Source: Bacteroidales bacterium (lineage in GTDB: Bacteria; Bacteroidota; Bacteroidia; Bacteroidales; UBA932). From it: 64,000 nucleotides of DNA. The notes under the pieces were generated by a model. The model did no database searches. It was given only the letters and a program-made list of their open reading frames with translations, and had not been told where the DNA came from. The stretch is from NCBI GenBank assembly GCA_017438975.1, contig JAFRUH010000017.1:1-64000 (forward strand). The letters run 5' to 3'. This document shows positions 54,073 to 63,399 of the stretch, piece after piece; the first letter of the stretch is position 1, and the number at the start of each line of letters is the position of its first letter. The translations under genes and the position numbers were made by a program.

Positions 54073-55116
54073 TTACTTGTGTTCCCGCATGGTTACGATT
54101 CCATCCTTGATCGTATAGTCGATCTTATTGGTGGCGGACAGCATGTCCAGGATATCTTCGATGCTCATTTCCCGGCGGACGAAGTGTCCGTAGATCCTGA
54201 GATTGCGAAGGTTGTCTCCCAGGATCGTAATCTTGACATCATAGTACCGCTCCAGCTCCTTCGCGATATCCGAAAGCAGCTCTTCATCGAAGAACAGGTC
54301 GCCGGTAGTCCATTGCATGGCGTTGGCGGCATCCTTGGATTCGATGTGCATGGTTCCGCTATGCTTGTCGAGGACCACCCGCTGGTCCGGATTGAGGAAC
54401 TTCTCGGATGTGGATGGACGCAGTTTGTTCGTCAGTGCGATCTTGCCTTCCTTGAGGGAGACGATGGCTTCCAAATCCTCCGGATAATCCCTGAAATTGA
54501 ATTTCGTCCCGACGACACGGACCTGGAGATCGTTCGAGCAGACGACCATCGGGAGCGTCTCATTCCGAGCAACCTCAAACCACCCCTCCCCGCTGAGGAA
54601 GATGTTTCGGTCGCTGACCCCGAATCCCTGCGAATAGACCATGCGGGACCCCGCGTTCATCGTGACGACGGTACCGTCCGGAAGAGTCATCCGGGTTGAA
54701 GAACCTAAAGGGGCATCGACAACGATATCCGCGAACTGGTCTTTGACCTTTTCGGCACCGTGGCGGTTTCCGCCCCAATAAGCCAGCATGGCAACAAGGA
54801 TGGCAGCGGCAGCCATGGACGCATACCGGAGCAGGCGCGCAGGCTTTCTTTTCTTTCCCGTATCCTGATGGACCGAAGAGGCAAATTCTCCGGCATGCTC
54901 AGCCTTGAACAGCTCAAACGCCCGGCGGGCACTGTACCTGTCGCGGATCTTTTCCGTTCCGGATAACAGCCAGACCTCGCACGTTTTCCGGAAATACGAG
55001 CGATTCTCTTCCGAGGACATGACCCAGGAATCCAGTGCCTGCCGTTCATTCTCCCCGATCTCCTGGTTCAGGTAATCGAGAATCCACTCATCAATTTGGG
55101 TGTTGGTTGTTTTCAT
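54073..55116 (-). CDS. FecR family anti-sigma factor
   Basis: 347 aa. The cytoplasmic N-terminal part (IDEWILDYLNQEIGENERQALDSW) would bind the sigma factor; one membrane helix (ASMAAAAILVAMLAYWGG, about residues 98-115); then the FecR domain (STRMTLPDGTVVTMNAGSRM, FEVARNETLPMVV) and a C-terminal DUF4974/STN-like domain (LERYYDVKITI... IDYTIKDGIVTM). It receives the signal from SusC. It is separated from its probable sigma partner by an opposite-strand lipoprotein gene. Confidence 0.93.
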   Translation of the reverse strand: MKTTNTQIDEWILDYLNQEIGENERQALDSWVMSSEENRSYFRKTCEVWLLSGTEKIRDRYSARRAFELFKAEHAGEFASSVHQDTGKKRKPARLLRYASMAAAAILVAMLAYWGGNRHGAEKVKDQFADIVVDAPLGSSTRMTLPDGTVVTMNAGSRMVYSQGFGVSDRNIFLSGEGWFEVARNETLPMVVCSNDLQVRVVGTKFNFRDYPEDLEAIVSLKEGKIALTNKLRPSTSEKFLNPDQRVVLDKHSGTMHIESKDAANAMQWTTGDLFFDEELLSDIAKELERYYDVKITILGDNLRNLRIYGHFVRREMSIEDILDMLSATNKIDYTIKDGIVTMREHK

Positions 55117-55194
55117 TTTCTTGTCAAAGCATTAATAAGACGAAACTTGACGATCAGTCGGGTAGTGGAAAAATATAAGAAATAATTTATTTGA

Positions 55195-55226
55195 TTTGCA
55201 TTTTCATTTCGTTCGTAGTACTTTTG
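55195..55226 (+). promoter_or_regulatory. promoter of the BACON lipoprotein gene
   Basis: TTTG (55195-55198), 20 bases, TACTTTTG (55219-55226), followed by the ATG at 55256. A good Bacteroidetes promoter in the gap between fecR and this gene. Confidence 0.65.
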
Positions 55227-55255
55227 CCCACCCCCCAAACAGCTTATTCTAAAAT

Positions 55256-56626
55256 ATGAAACGCTTAGTCAAAATCTTTATCGCCCTTCTCTTTCTCACC
55301 CTGACGCCAGGGTGCGATCAGAAAAAAGAAGAGGCTCCCCGGTTTTCCGCCTTTGCCGCGGAAGACACAACGATCGCCGCAGAAGCGACCTCGGTCACAA
55401 CCGTTTCTTTCTCCGCCACAGCGTCATGGAACACGCGAGTCGAAGTAGACTGGCTCACAGCCTCTCCGCAATCCGGGGACACGGGGGACTGGAACGTGCA
55501 GATCAAATCCACTCCGAACACGGTTACAAAGTCCCGCACCGGGAGAGTCCAATTCATTTGCGGAGAAGATAAACGCGTGCTCACCGTTACCCAGGAGGCC
55601 TCCCTCCCGGCTCCCGAACCGGAGCCGGAACCGGTTTCCGGTCCACTGCTTACCGACAGGTTCTCAAGAGACCTTCTCTTCAGCACGGGACGCATGCGCA
55701 CGACGACAGCCGTCATGCAGAGTTTCGATATCGCCAAGGATGGGGAAACCATCTTCTACAGTCAGTTGAACAATAAATTCAGGATCTATCTCTCATGGAA
55801 CAAGCGCAACAGCGAAGAAACGCCTACTTCCCGCTGCATGACCCTGTGTTACTCCGGCCACGGATCCAATTTCTCCCTGGAAGAAACGGCAAACAGCAAC
55901 TATATCTGGATCAGCAATTATGCCTCCCAGAATGCTTCCGGTGATTATTGGGATGCACAGATTATCTCCCGGATTCCCCTTGAGGCCGGAGCGACCCTCA
56001 AACCTTGGCAGAGTACCGAGAACTACTATTTCGGGGAGAAAAACATCGCTGTTGCTGTCGATATCGACGGAGACATGCTGACCATCCTGGGAGTTACGAC
56101 CGGCCGCATCAGAACCTACCGGCTCAGCCAGCTCAAAGCCCTGCCGGTGGAAGACATTACCCTGGAGCCGCTGACCTATGGCGGCGAGGCAAAATCGGAT
56201 GACCCGAAAACTACCGTTTCGCCCGTCGTCAAGGCCCGGGACGGGCGCAAGGTGACCCCTCTCGGCGATTTTACGATCAAGCGGGAACACTACAGTGACG
56301 GGACCGGAGTCTCGTGGCAGGGCTTCGACATCCATGACGGGCTGATCTATCAGTCCCAGGGCAATGGACATGCAGACGGAACGCCGTCCCCCGGCTGGCT
56401 TCAGGTCCGGAAAATTGACGGAACCGTTGTCATCCCGCTCACTAAATACAAAGCGCTCGAAGATCTGGATGCGCTGAAAGCGGCCGGCATCACTGACACG
56501 GGTTATATGGAACCGGAAGGGGTAAAATTCCGCCATGGCGCCGTATTCTGCGGATTCTGTTCCAAGAATTCCGAAGACATCCGCCGCGGGACGATCTTCC
56601 GCTATGATCCGAAATTGATCCAGTAG
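55256..56626 (+). CDS. BACON-domain lipoprotein with beta-propeller-like C-terminal region
   Basis: 456 aa. Lipobox LTLTPGC, then a BACON domain (about residues 30-118, ending RVLTVTQEAS), a Pro/Glu linker, and about 320 further residues with repeating beta pattern (AVMQSFDIAKDGETIFYSQL, RCMTLCYSGHGSNFSLE, YIWISNYASQN). The C-terminal part recalls the helveticin-J / teichoic-acid-C-like propeller family, at low confidence. BACON domains are thought to bind carbohydrate or mucin. The gene lies on the opposite strand between the ECF sigma and FecR genes, and its stop is one base from that of the sigma gene. Confidence 0.7.
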   Translation: MKRLVKIFIALLFLTLTPGCDQKKEEAPRFSAFAAEDTTIAAEATSVTTVSFSATASWNTRVEVDWLTASPQSGDTGDWNVQIKSTPNTVTKSRTGRVQFICGEDKRVLTVTQEASLPAPEPEPEPVSGPLLTDRFSRDLLFSTGRMRTTTAVMQSFDIAKDGETIFYSQLNNKFRIYLSWNKRNSEETPTSRCMTLCYSGHGSNFSLEETANSNYIWISNYASQNASGDYWDAQIISRIPLEAGATLKPWQSTENYYFGEKNIAVAVDIDGDMLTILGVTTGRIRTYRLSQLKALPVEDITLEPLTYGGEAKSDDPKTTVSPVVKARDGRKVTPLGDFTIKREHYSDGTGVSWQGFDIHDGLIYQSQGNGHADGTPSPGWLQVRKIDGTVVIPLTKYKALEDLDALKAAGITDTGYMEPEGVKFRHGAVFCGFCSKNSEDIRRGTIFRYDPKLIQ

Positions 56627-56627
56627 G

Positions 56628-57206
56628 CTACAGGGTAGAGAGGAACAGAAGCACCAGTCCCAGATACTCTCCGAATTCTTTCCGAAGCAGAGCAAGGGCC
56701 TGCCGGATATGGTATTTGACCGTACTGGGTGAAATCCCCAGCTGTTCCGCGATCTGATCGTATGTCAGCCCTTCGACCCGGCTCTTTTCAAAAACGCGCC
56801 GGGTCTGGGCGGGCATCTTATCCATGACAGCGAACAACTGTTTTTCCAGCTCTTTCTCAAGAAGAATGCCCAGCGGGTGGTCTTCATCGAAAGGAGGAGC
56901 GTTGCCGATCCCGCTCAAAGATGTCTGTTCCCGCTGCTGATAGCTGGACTTCAGATAATCGAGACACCGGTTTCGCGTTGATTGAAGCAGGTAACTCCTG
57001 AGAGAGGTGCCGATATGGATGGTGGTCCGCTTTTCCCAGAGATGGGAGATGACATCGGAGGCCAGCGCCGTCGCCAGGAAATCATCATGGACATACTGAG
57101 CGGCCAGATAGCACATGAACGGATAATGCCTTTCGTAAAGAATACGCCAGGCATCCTCCTGTCCGAGGGCAAGTTCCTGAATCAACGAACGGTCTCCTTC
57201 GTTCAT
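56628..57206 (-). CDS. ECF sigma factor (Bacteroidetes sigma-70 family 1)
   Basis: 192 aa from ATG 57206 (MNEGDRSLIQELALGQEDAW). The open frame to 57362 overlaps the rhamnosidase and is not used. Region 2 includes ILYERHYPFMCYLAAQYV and SYLLQSTRNRCLDYLK; region 4 has MPAQTRRVFEKSRVEGLTYDQIAEQLGISPSTVKYHI. It is the likely partner of the FecR protein at 54073-55116. It sits 16 bases after the rhamnosidase and so is probably co-transcribed with it rather than with fecR. Confidence 0.92.
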   Translation of the reverse strand: MNEGDRSLIQELALGQEDAWRILYERHYPFMCYLAAQYVHDDFLATALASDVISHLWEKRTTIHIGTSLRSYLLQSTRNRCLDYLKSSYQQREQTSLSGIGNAPPFDEDHPLGILLEKELEKQLFAVMDKMPAQTRRVFEKSRVEGLTYDQIAEQLGISPSTVKYHIRQALALLRKEFGEYLGLVLLFLSTL

Positions 57207-57222
57207 AAGCGATGCTCCGAGA

Positions 57223-59814
57223 TCAGGCCCCGACGGAAACGGTATAGCTTCCGGCCGCGTAATCCTTGGATTCCGTTTCGCCCGGGAGGGTGACGGTCGC
57301 CGTCGCGCCCTCGGGAACGGTGAACTCCCAGATCCACTTGTCGCCCTCATACCGCCAGGCACTCTTGATCAGGCCAGCGGCGGACTTGTACTCGGCGGTA
57401 ACGGACCCGAGGCGCTTGTCGGGGACGGGGCGCATGATGATATGCTTGAAACCGGGCTCCGCCGGATCGGCCGCAATGCCCGCCGCCGTCTCCCAGATCC
57501 ATGCGCAGACGCATCCGTAGGCGTAATGGTTGAAGCTGTTCATTCCCTTCGGGCCCATGCCGGATTCGAGCGTATAGCTGTTCCAGCGCTCCCAGATCGT
57601 GGTCGCGCCGTTGTCGATCGAATACAGCCAGCTCGGGTTCTTCCGCTGGAAGAGAAGGTCATAGGCGATATCGACCATGCCGTTGTCCGTCAGGGTTCCC
57701 ATCAGGATGGACGTTCCGAGGAAGCCGGTCTGGAGGCACTGTCCGTGGGCGGCGAAGTTCTCGCGCAGGCGGGCGATCATGGCTTCTTTCGCCTCTCCCT
57801 CGACGAGGCCGTTCTTCAAGGCGAAAAGGGCCGGGGTCTGCATGGTATTGAGGATTTCGGTAGTGAAGCCGCCTTCTCCGTCAAGGAACCGCTCCCGGAT
57901 CAACGCTTTCGCCGCCTCGACCATCGCCTCGTATTTCGCGGCGTCGCGACCGGTAGCCACGGCCATATCCCGCATCATGCCGGCGTCGATGGCCCAATAG
58001 GATGCCCCCAGATAGTTCCAATAGATGATAGCCTCGAGATGAGGGATACGCGTGCCCTTGGCGTCTTTCGTAAAGGCGCCCCCGCCATTGCTTTCCAAAG
58101 GTTCATAGCTCAGCCAGTCGGCCCATTGGTAGTTTCCGTTCTCGGCCACGAGAGCTGTATGGTCATAGTGGGTAGTGTTGACATGGTCCATGAATTTCTC
58201 CATAGCCTCCCAGTTCTCGTCGATGATCCCGGTGTCGCCGAACTGCTTCCAGACCGTCCAGGGGACGATCACGCCGGCATCCGCCCACCCGAGACGCATC
58301 ATGTTCTCCCCGTACTGCGCCCGCGGGGCGACACCGGGGAATCCGCCCAGCTCGCTCTGCGAATCGCGCATGTCGCGCATCCACTTGTGGAAGAAGCGGT
58401 CCGTGTTTGCGAAGAACGTTCCCGTCTCGGTAAAGACCTGCGTATCGGCAGTCCATCCGAGACGCTCGTTCCGCTGCGGGCAGTCGGTCGGGACAGAAAG
58501 ATAGTTCGAGCGCTGTCCCCACAAAGTGTTGGAAATCAGCTTGTTGACCATCTCGTCTCCCGTAGTGATCGTACCGGTCTCCAGATCCTTCGCGATGGAA
58601 GTCACGGGGATTGACGCAATCGAACGGATCCGGACTTTGTCCGTCGCCGTGATGGACACATACCGGTAGCCGAAGAACGTGCAGTGCGGATAGAAATCAG
58701 CATATCCCTTTTCTTTTCCGAACGTATAATCGATCCGGAGATCGTCCGGAATACGAAGGTTCAGGCGGTGGACGCTGCCCTCGGGGCCGTCCATGCCGCG
58801 GCTCTTCGCGCCGTTTCCGTCATTGAGGATCTCGGCCGGAAGGCAGGTCAGGACCGTTCCCTCCACCGCCTTGAAGGAGAAGCAGGGAACGCCGGCGCAA
58901 TTCTGGCCGAAATCGACGACCAGGGTCTCTCCGGGCAGGACGGTCATCGTCGCACCGGGAGCGAATTCCCTGACCTTCACCACTTTCCCATAGGCTTCCT
59001 CGCCGGCTCCCTCGATGTCTTTCCACACATAGGCTTCGACCGGAGCGAGGGCAAGGTCCTTCCGGAGATAGATTTCGGCGCCCTCGGAAGGCAGGATATC
59101 ACCGTTGAATTCCGTATTGATCTCGGGCTCGGAAAGAAGCTCCGGAGTGGCATATCCGGGCAGGACCCGGGCATCATACTCTTCCCCGTCGAAAATGCCG
59201 GCGTGCTTCACCGGACCGGCGATTCCGGCTTTCCAGTTTTCTGTATCCGTTCCGTAGCAGGCCTTGCCGCCGTCCTCGAAAGTCAGCTCCAGGACCCCGC
59301 GGAAGGCACATTTCTTTCCAATCATGCCCATATGGTTGCGGGGAGTGACGATCTTGTCGGCCCACCAGCCCGGAGTGACCTGGGCGGCAAGTACGTTCTC
59401 CGCTCCCGATTTCAGGGCGAAGGCGTCCGTAATATCATAGGTAAAGGAGCGCTTGGTCTTGGCATAGTGCGTAAAACCGGGTTTCAGGACCTCCTCTCCG
59501 ACCGGCTTCCCGTTGACAAAGAGCTCATAGACGCCGAGTCCGGCCGTCATCCACTTGGCCGAGACGACCTTCTTTTCATTCCGGACCGTCGAAACGAACC
59601 AGGATGCGCCGTCTGCTGCGCGTCCCTCCTTGTCGGTCACCTTGCCGGTGATGACAGGCGCATCGACGACGGAAATCCAGGATGAGGACTCCCAGGCGGC
59701 ATCCGGGAGCGCCTCCGCACGCGTACCGACGGGAGCGACGTCAGAAGTCTGGCAGGCCGCGAAGAAAAGGACCGCGGCGGCAAACAGGGTTGGGAAAGAA
59801 AGGCTGGTTTTCAT
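57223..59814 (-). CDS. alpha-L-rhamnosidase, GH78-like, lipoprotein
   Basis: 863 aa. Lipobox ending FFAAC (Cys21). N-terminal beta domains (WMTAGLGVYELFVNGKPVG, bacterial rhamnosidase N-like) lead to the (alpha/alpha)6 catalytic barrel. The core motif is DCPQRNERLGWTAD (444-457), where most relatives have RDER; the second site TTIWERWNSYTLESG is intact. It would cut terminal alpha-L-rhamnose from pectic side chains, glycosides or bacterial polymers. It is the only recognisable glycoside hydrolase of the locus and indicates a rhamnose-containing substrate. Confidence 0.93.
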   Translation of the reverse strand: MKTSLSFPTLFAAAVLFFAACQTSDVAPVGTRAEALPDAAWESSSWISVVDAPVITGKVTDKEGRAADGASWFVSTVRNEKKVVSAKWMTAGLGVYELFVNGKPVGEEVLKPGFTHYAKTKRSFTYDITDAFALKSGAENVLAAQVTPGWWADKIVTPRNHMGMIGKKCAFRGVLELTFEDGGKACYGTDTENWKAGIAGPVKHAGIFDGEEYDARVLPGYATPELLSEPEINTEFNGDILPSEGAEIYLRKDLALAPVEAYVWKDIEGAGEEAYGKVVKVREFAPGATMTVLPGETLVVDFGQNCAGVPCFSFKAVEGTVLTCLPAEILNDGNGAKSRGMDGPEGSVHRLNLRIPDDLRIDYTFGKEKGYADFYPHCTFFGYRYVSITATDKVRIRSIASIPVTSIAKDLETGTITTGDEMVNKLISNTLWGQRSNYLSVPTDCPQRNERLGWTADTQVFTETGTFFANTDRFFHKWMRDMRDSQSELGGFPGVAPRAQYGENMMRLGWADAGVIVPWTVWKQFGDTGIIDENWEAMEKFMDHVNTTHYDHTALVAENGNYQWADWLSYEPLESNGGGAFTKDAKGTRIPHLEAIIYWNYLGASYWAIDAGMMRDMAVATGRDAAKYEAMVEAAKALIRERFLDGEGGFTTEILNTMQTPALFALKNGLVEGEAKEAMIARLRENFAAHGQCLQTGFLGTSILMGTLTDNGMVDIAYDLLFQRKNPSWLYSIDNGATTIWERWNSYTLESGMGPKGMNSFNHYAYGCVCAWIWETAAGIAADPAEPGFKHIIMRPVPDKRLGSVTAEYKSAAGLIKSAWRYEGDKWIWEFTVPEGATATVTLPGETESKDYAAGSYTVSVGA

Positions 59815-59821
59815 AATAGGG

Positions 59822-62368
59822 TTATTTTACGACTTTTTCAATGCAGCTGCCCTTCGAAAGGGCCTGGAGGATCGCCTGGACGGCGGGAGCGTCGACGGCG
59901 TTGATGTTCTCCTTGTATTTCGTGACCAGGTCCTTGTTCATCGCGTAGCGCATCCGGACGGTGTTGACGACCGTTTCGGGATGGCTGAGCGCATCCGCCA
60001 TCGTGCCGGTCACACGGGCCTTGGCCGCCGTGAGCTCGGCCTTGGACAGTTTCTTCTTCGTGGCGGCGGCGATCCCCTTCCGGACGCCGGCAAGGGCCTT
60101 CTCAAGGTCGACTGGCTTCACATCGGCGGGCAGCCCGGCCGGATTGGCCGGAAGGCACGTAATCCGCACCCAGAGCCGTTCCTCGGGATATACGGAGAAC
60201 TCGGACGAAACTTCCGCGGTCAGTCCATACGGATGGAGCGCCTCGGCGAGGGAGCGCCTCAGGACCATCATCGCCATATCGGAAGCGTAGCGGCTCGAGG
60301 AGGTGAGCGCCACGTCCGAAGTCATCAGGACGTATATGCCTTTTTCCGTCCCTTCCGTGACAACGGTCGACTTCCCGGACTTGACCCCGCCCGAAGCCGG
60401 GGAGCGCCGGGCATTCGAATGGAGAGCCCGGAAACCGCCCAGCGATTTGGCAAGCTGCTTCTTGACCGTTTCTTCGTCGAGGTCGCCGACGAGGATGAGG
60501 ACCCCGTCGTTCAGCCGGGAGAACCGGTCCTCGAAATAGACGTCCGCCTTCTCGAGCAGGTCGGGGGTCAGGGCCTCCGCCTTCCGGACACCCGTATAAA
60601 TATCTTCCGGAGCGATCTGGCTGTACATGGACTCGAAAATACCCTCCCGGGTCCTTTCCCGGGCGAGGATCCTGATCTTCTCGGACGCCGCATAGGAAGC
60701 GAAGGCATCCGAATCGACCCGCCTCCGGGTCCCCGTGACCATCTGCAGCGCACCCATCAGCATCGGGAGTTTCTGGACAGGGGCGCTCCCGGTCAGGGCC
60801 ATGTCCTTGACCGACACGTCCACGTCCATCGTGATTCCGTTGGAGACCAGCGTTCGCTTGAAGGCCTTCCCTTCGACTCCTCCGAAACGGCTCAGGAACA
60901 GGAGTTCGGGAATGAAATCGGCCTCCCCGTCCCGCAGTTCCGGGATCGAGGAAAGCCCGCCGTTGAGCTGGAGGGCATAGCTGAACATGCCGCTTCCGGG
61001 CATCTTCCTGAAAATCACCCGGAGACCGTTCGTATAAGTCCACATGGACCCGCCCGAAACCGGTTCAGGTTTTTCCAGGCGGATCTTGACCTTGGACCCG
61101 TGGGGCGACAGCGAGGTCGTGTCGCCCCGGTTCCATCCGTACAGATGCGGGTCCCGGATTACGTAGCCTTGCAGGTAGGCCAGGTTATAATCGAACAGGA
61201 TCTGGTTGTCATCCAGCGAATCCCGGGAGGATGAATAGTCGATCGTCAGGTTCTTGGTCTGATCGAGAACGCCGCCCGCGATCCGGTTGAAAAAACGCCG
61301 GTCGGTCGTATCGGCCACCGTCTTGCCGGAGAACAGTTTCGCTTCCTGCGCAAAGGGGGCGAGATGGGCCCCGTACAGGAAAGAGGAGAGACAGCGGTCG
61401 ACATATTGGGCATTGGTCAGCGGTGTTTCCGCGAGCAGCTTCATTTCCGCCCCGAGCACCTTCTTGGCATCCGTGAATTCGACCGGGGTCGCCCCGAAAG
61501 CCTCGAGGGAGGCGAGGGTCCGACCGATGAGGGCCATCGCTTCGTCCTGCCGGCCTTCCGCCGTGCCGACCGTTACGGTATATTTCTCATCCCCGGCGGA
61601 TTCCGAACTCGCCTGATTGACAATCTCAAGTTTATAGCAGGGCATATTGAGTTCATCCATCCCCGTGCGGATCCGGTTCGCGACGATCGTTGCGAACTCG
61701 CGGGCGAAAATATCCATGACAAGGGGCTGGGCCGTGTTCATGTATTTCTGCGGGGTCCGCGGGGAGACATAGCTGACCGAAACCTCGGCGATATGCTCTC
61801 CCGGAGCGGGATTCAGGAAGATGAACGGGGCTACGGAGGGTTCCCAGGCATAATCGGAAACTCCGTCCTTGCGCTTGTAGATCTTCGGGACCATCATGGA
61901 AAAAATGTCCATCTTGCGCTTGACGTCCTTGGCGTCGATGTCCCCGCTGAGGATGATCGCCTGGTCGGAGCGGCTAGCGGCCATATATGAGAAGGACATC
62001 AGAAGCGTCGAATCCAGGGCGACCGGATTCCATACGGGAACGTCGTCGAACCGGCACACCGTCGCCCCGTCGACTTCCGCGAAAAGGCCTTCCGGACGGA
62101 ATCCGACACCGGTACGGGAGAGGAAACGGCCGAGATCCTCGACCTGGGAACGGGTCTCCGGGCCGGGGAGTTCATCCCTCCGGACAAGGGCCACGTCGGC
62201 GAGTCCTTTGACCGTCGGATTGGATACGATATAATAGGAAACGCCGCTGGTCAGGACCCCTTTCTGAATCTTCCCGTCGACCGGCAGCGCCGGAAGATTC
62301 TGCGCTGGCATCATTCTTGAAAAGAACAGGCAGACGACAATGAAAATTGTTTTACAAAGCGATCTCAT
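59822..62368 (-). CDS. M16 (insulinase-like) family protein without the zinc motif
   Basis: 848 aa with a Sec signal ending MMPAQ. Two M16-like halves are visible; the C-terminal half contains the typical LNDGVLILVGDLDEETVKKQL, and the central half ALQLNGGLSSIPELRDGEAD. Neither carries the HxxEH zinc-binding motif that follows this region in active enzymes. It may be a non-catalytic partner, as in the inactive subunits of M16 heterodimers. It is seven bases upstream of the rhamnosidase, in the same operon. A -7 box (62392-62399) lies about 25 bases before the ATG. Confidence 0.8.
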   Translation of the reverse strand: MRSLCKTIFIVVCLFFSRMMPAQNLPALPVDGKIQKGVLTSGVSYYIVSNPTVKGLADVALVRRDELPGPETRSQVEDLGRFLSRTGVGFRPEGLFAEVDGATVCRFDDVPVWNPVALDSTLLMSFSYMAASRSDQAIILSGDIDAKDVKRKMDIFSMMVPKIYKRKDGVSDYAWEPSVAPFIFLNPAPGEHIAEVSVSYVSPRTPQKYMNTAQPLVMDIFAREFATIVANRIRTGMDELNMPCYKLEIVNQASSESAGDEKYTVTVGTAEGRQDEAMALIGRTLASLEAFGATPVEFTDAKKVLGAEMKLLAETPLTNAQYVDRCLSSFLYGAHLAPFAQEAKLFSGKTVADTTDRRFFNRIAGGVLDQTKNLTIDYSSSRDSLDDNQILFDYNLAYLQGYVIRDPHLYGWNRGDTTSLSPHGSKVKIRLEKPEPVSGGSMWTYTNGLRVIFRKMPGSGMFSYALQLNGGLSSIPELRDGEADFIPELLFLSRFGGVEGKAFKRTLVSNGITMDVDVSVKDMALTGSAPVQKLPMLMGALQMVTGTRRRVDSDAFASYAASEKIRILARERTREGIFESMYSQIAPEDIYTGVRKAEALTPDLLEKADVYFEDRFSRLNDGVLILVGDLDEETVKKQLAKSLGGFRALHSNARRSPASGGVKSGKSTVVTEGTEKGIYVLMTSDVALTSSSRYASDMAMMVLRRSLAEALHPYGLTAEVSSEFSVYPEERLWVRITCLPANPAGLPADVKPVDLEKALAGVRKGIAAATKKKLSKAELTAAKARVTGTMADALSHPETVVNTVRMRYAMNKDLVTKYKENINAVDAPAVQAILQALSKGSCIEKVVK

Positions 62369-62391
62369 ATAAAAAATGATGGTCCGTTATG

Positions 62392-62421
62392 CAAAAATAA
62401 AACAAATATTTGCTACTTTTG
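62392..62421. promoter_or_regulatory. divergent -7 elements
   Basis: TATTTTTG on the minus strand (62392-62399) faces the M16-like gene, and TACTTTTG on the plus strand (62414-62421) faces the TPR gene. Confidence 0.45.
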
Positions 62422-62466
62422 CAAAATACGTGCTGATATTAACAATTAAACTTGATGAAAAAGGAA

Positions 62467-63399
62467 ATGAAAAGATTATTTGCTCTCATTACCGTCGCGC
62501 TCATGAGCGCAGGAATCGCAATCGCACAGGACTACAACGCTGCCATCGAAGTATTCAACAGCGCTGCGGTCGCTCTCCAGAATGAAAACAAGACCGAGGC
62601 TCTGTCTCTCTTCAAGCAGGCTCTCCCGCTTTTCGAGGCTTGCGGTGAGGAAGGTGCCGAGATGGTCGCCAAGTGCAAGGAACAGATTCCCATCGTTACG
62701 CTTTCGGTTGCAAAGGATCTGATCAACGACAAAGAATACGACAAGGCGATCGAAACCCTGAAAGAGGCCGAAAAGATTGCTAAGGAGTATGGTGCTGCAG
62801 AGGTAGTGACGGAAGTCGGCGAACTTGTTCCGAACGCTCTCTTCCGCAAGGCCGAGACGCTCCGCCAGGCAAAGAATTTCACCGGTGCTGCCGCTGTTTT
62901 CCAGGAAGTAGTAGCCCTCGAGCCTAAGAATGGACAGGCATTCCTCCTGCTCGGTCAGTCCCTCATGAACGCCGGCAAGACCGACGAGGCGATCGAGGCA
63001 CTCAAGAATGCGGCTGCCAACGGCAAGGAAGATATGGCCAACAAGCTGATCGGCAACATCTACCTCAAGGAGGGCCAGGCCCTTCTCAAGGGCGGCAAGG
63101 CTCTCGAAGCTGCTGAAACAATCCAGACGGCCCTTACCTTCATGGAGAATGCCGGCGCCTATAAGCTCCTTGCTAGTGCATGGATGAAGGGAGGAAAGAC
63201 CGCCAACGCGATCAATGCCTATAAGAAATATGTAGAGGTCGCTCCGGATGCCGAAGACGTCCCTGACATCCTCTTCACTATCGCCGCGACCGCCCATAAG
63301 GCCGGTGACAAGGCGACCGCCATCGAGTACTACAGCAAGCTGACCGGCACCAAGTACGGTGAGCAGGCCAAGACCCTCCTCGCTTCCCTCAAGAAGTAA
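62467..63399 (+). CDS. exported tetratricopeptide-repeat protein
   Basis: 310 aa from ATG 62467 (MKRLFALITVALMSAGIAIAQ), which gives a clean Sec signal; an ATG at 62455 would add four residues. The rest is TPR repeats from start to end (for example FNSAAVALQNENKTEALSLF, AFLLLGQSLMNAGKTDEAIE, LLASAWMKGGKTANAINAYK). Expected to be a periplasmic scaffold. Function unknown. It is followed with a one-base overlap (TAATG) by the U32 peptidase gene. Confidence 0.8.
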   Translation: MKRLFALITVALMSAGIAIAQDYNAAIEVFNSAAVALQNENKTEALSLFKQALPLFEACGEEGAEMVAKCKEQIPIVTLSVAKDLINDKEYDKAIETLKEAEKIAKEYGAAEVVTEVGELVPNALFRKAETLRQAKNFTGAAAVFQEVVALEPKNGQAFLLLGQSLMNAGKTDEAIEALKNAAANGKEDMANKLIGNIYLKEGQALLKGGKALEAAETIQTALTFMENAGAYKLLASAWMKGGKTANAINAYKKYVEVAPDAEDVPDILFTIAATAHKAGDKATAIEYYSKLTGTKYGEQAKTLLASLKK

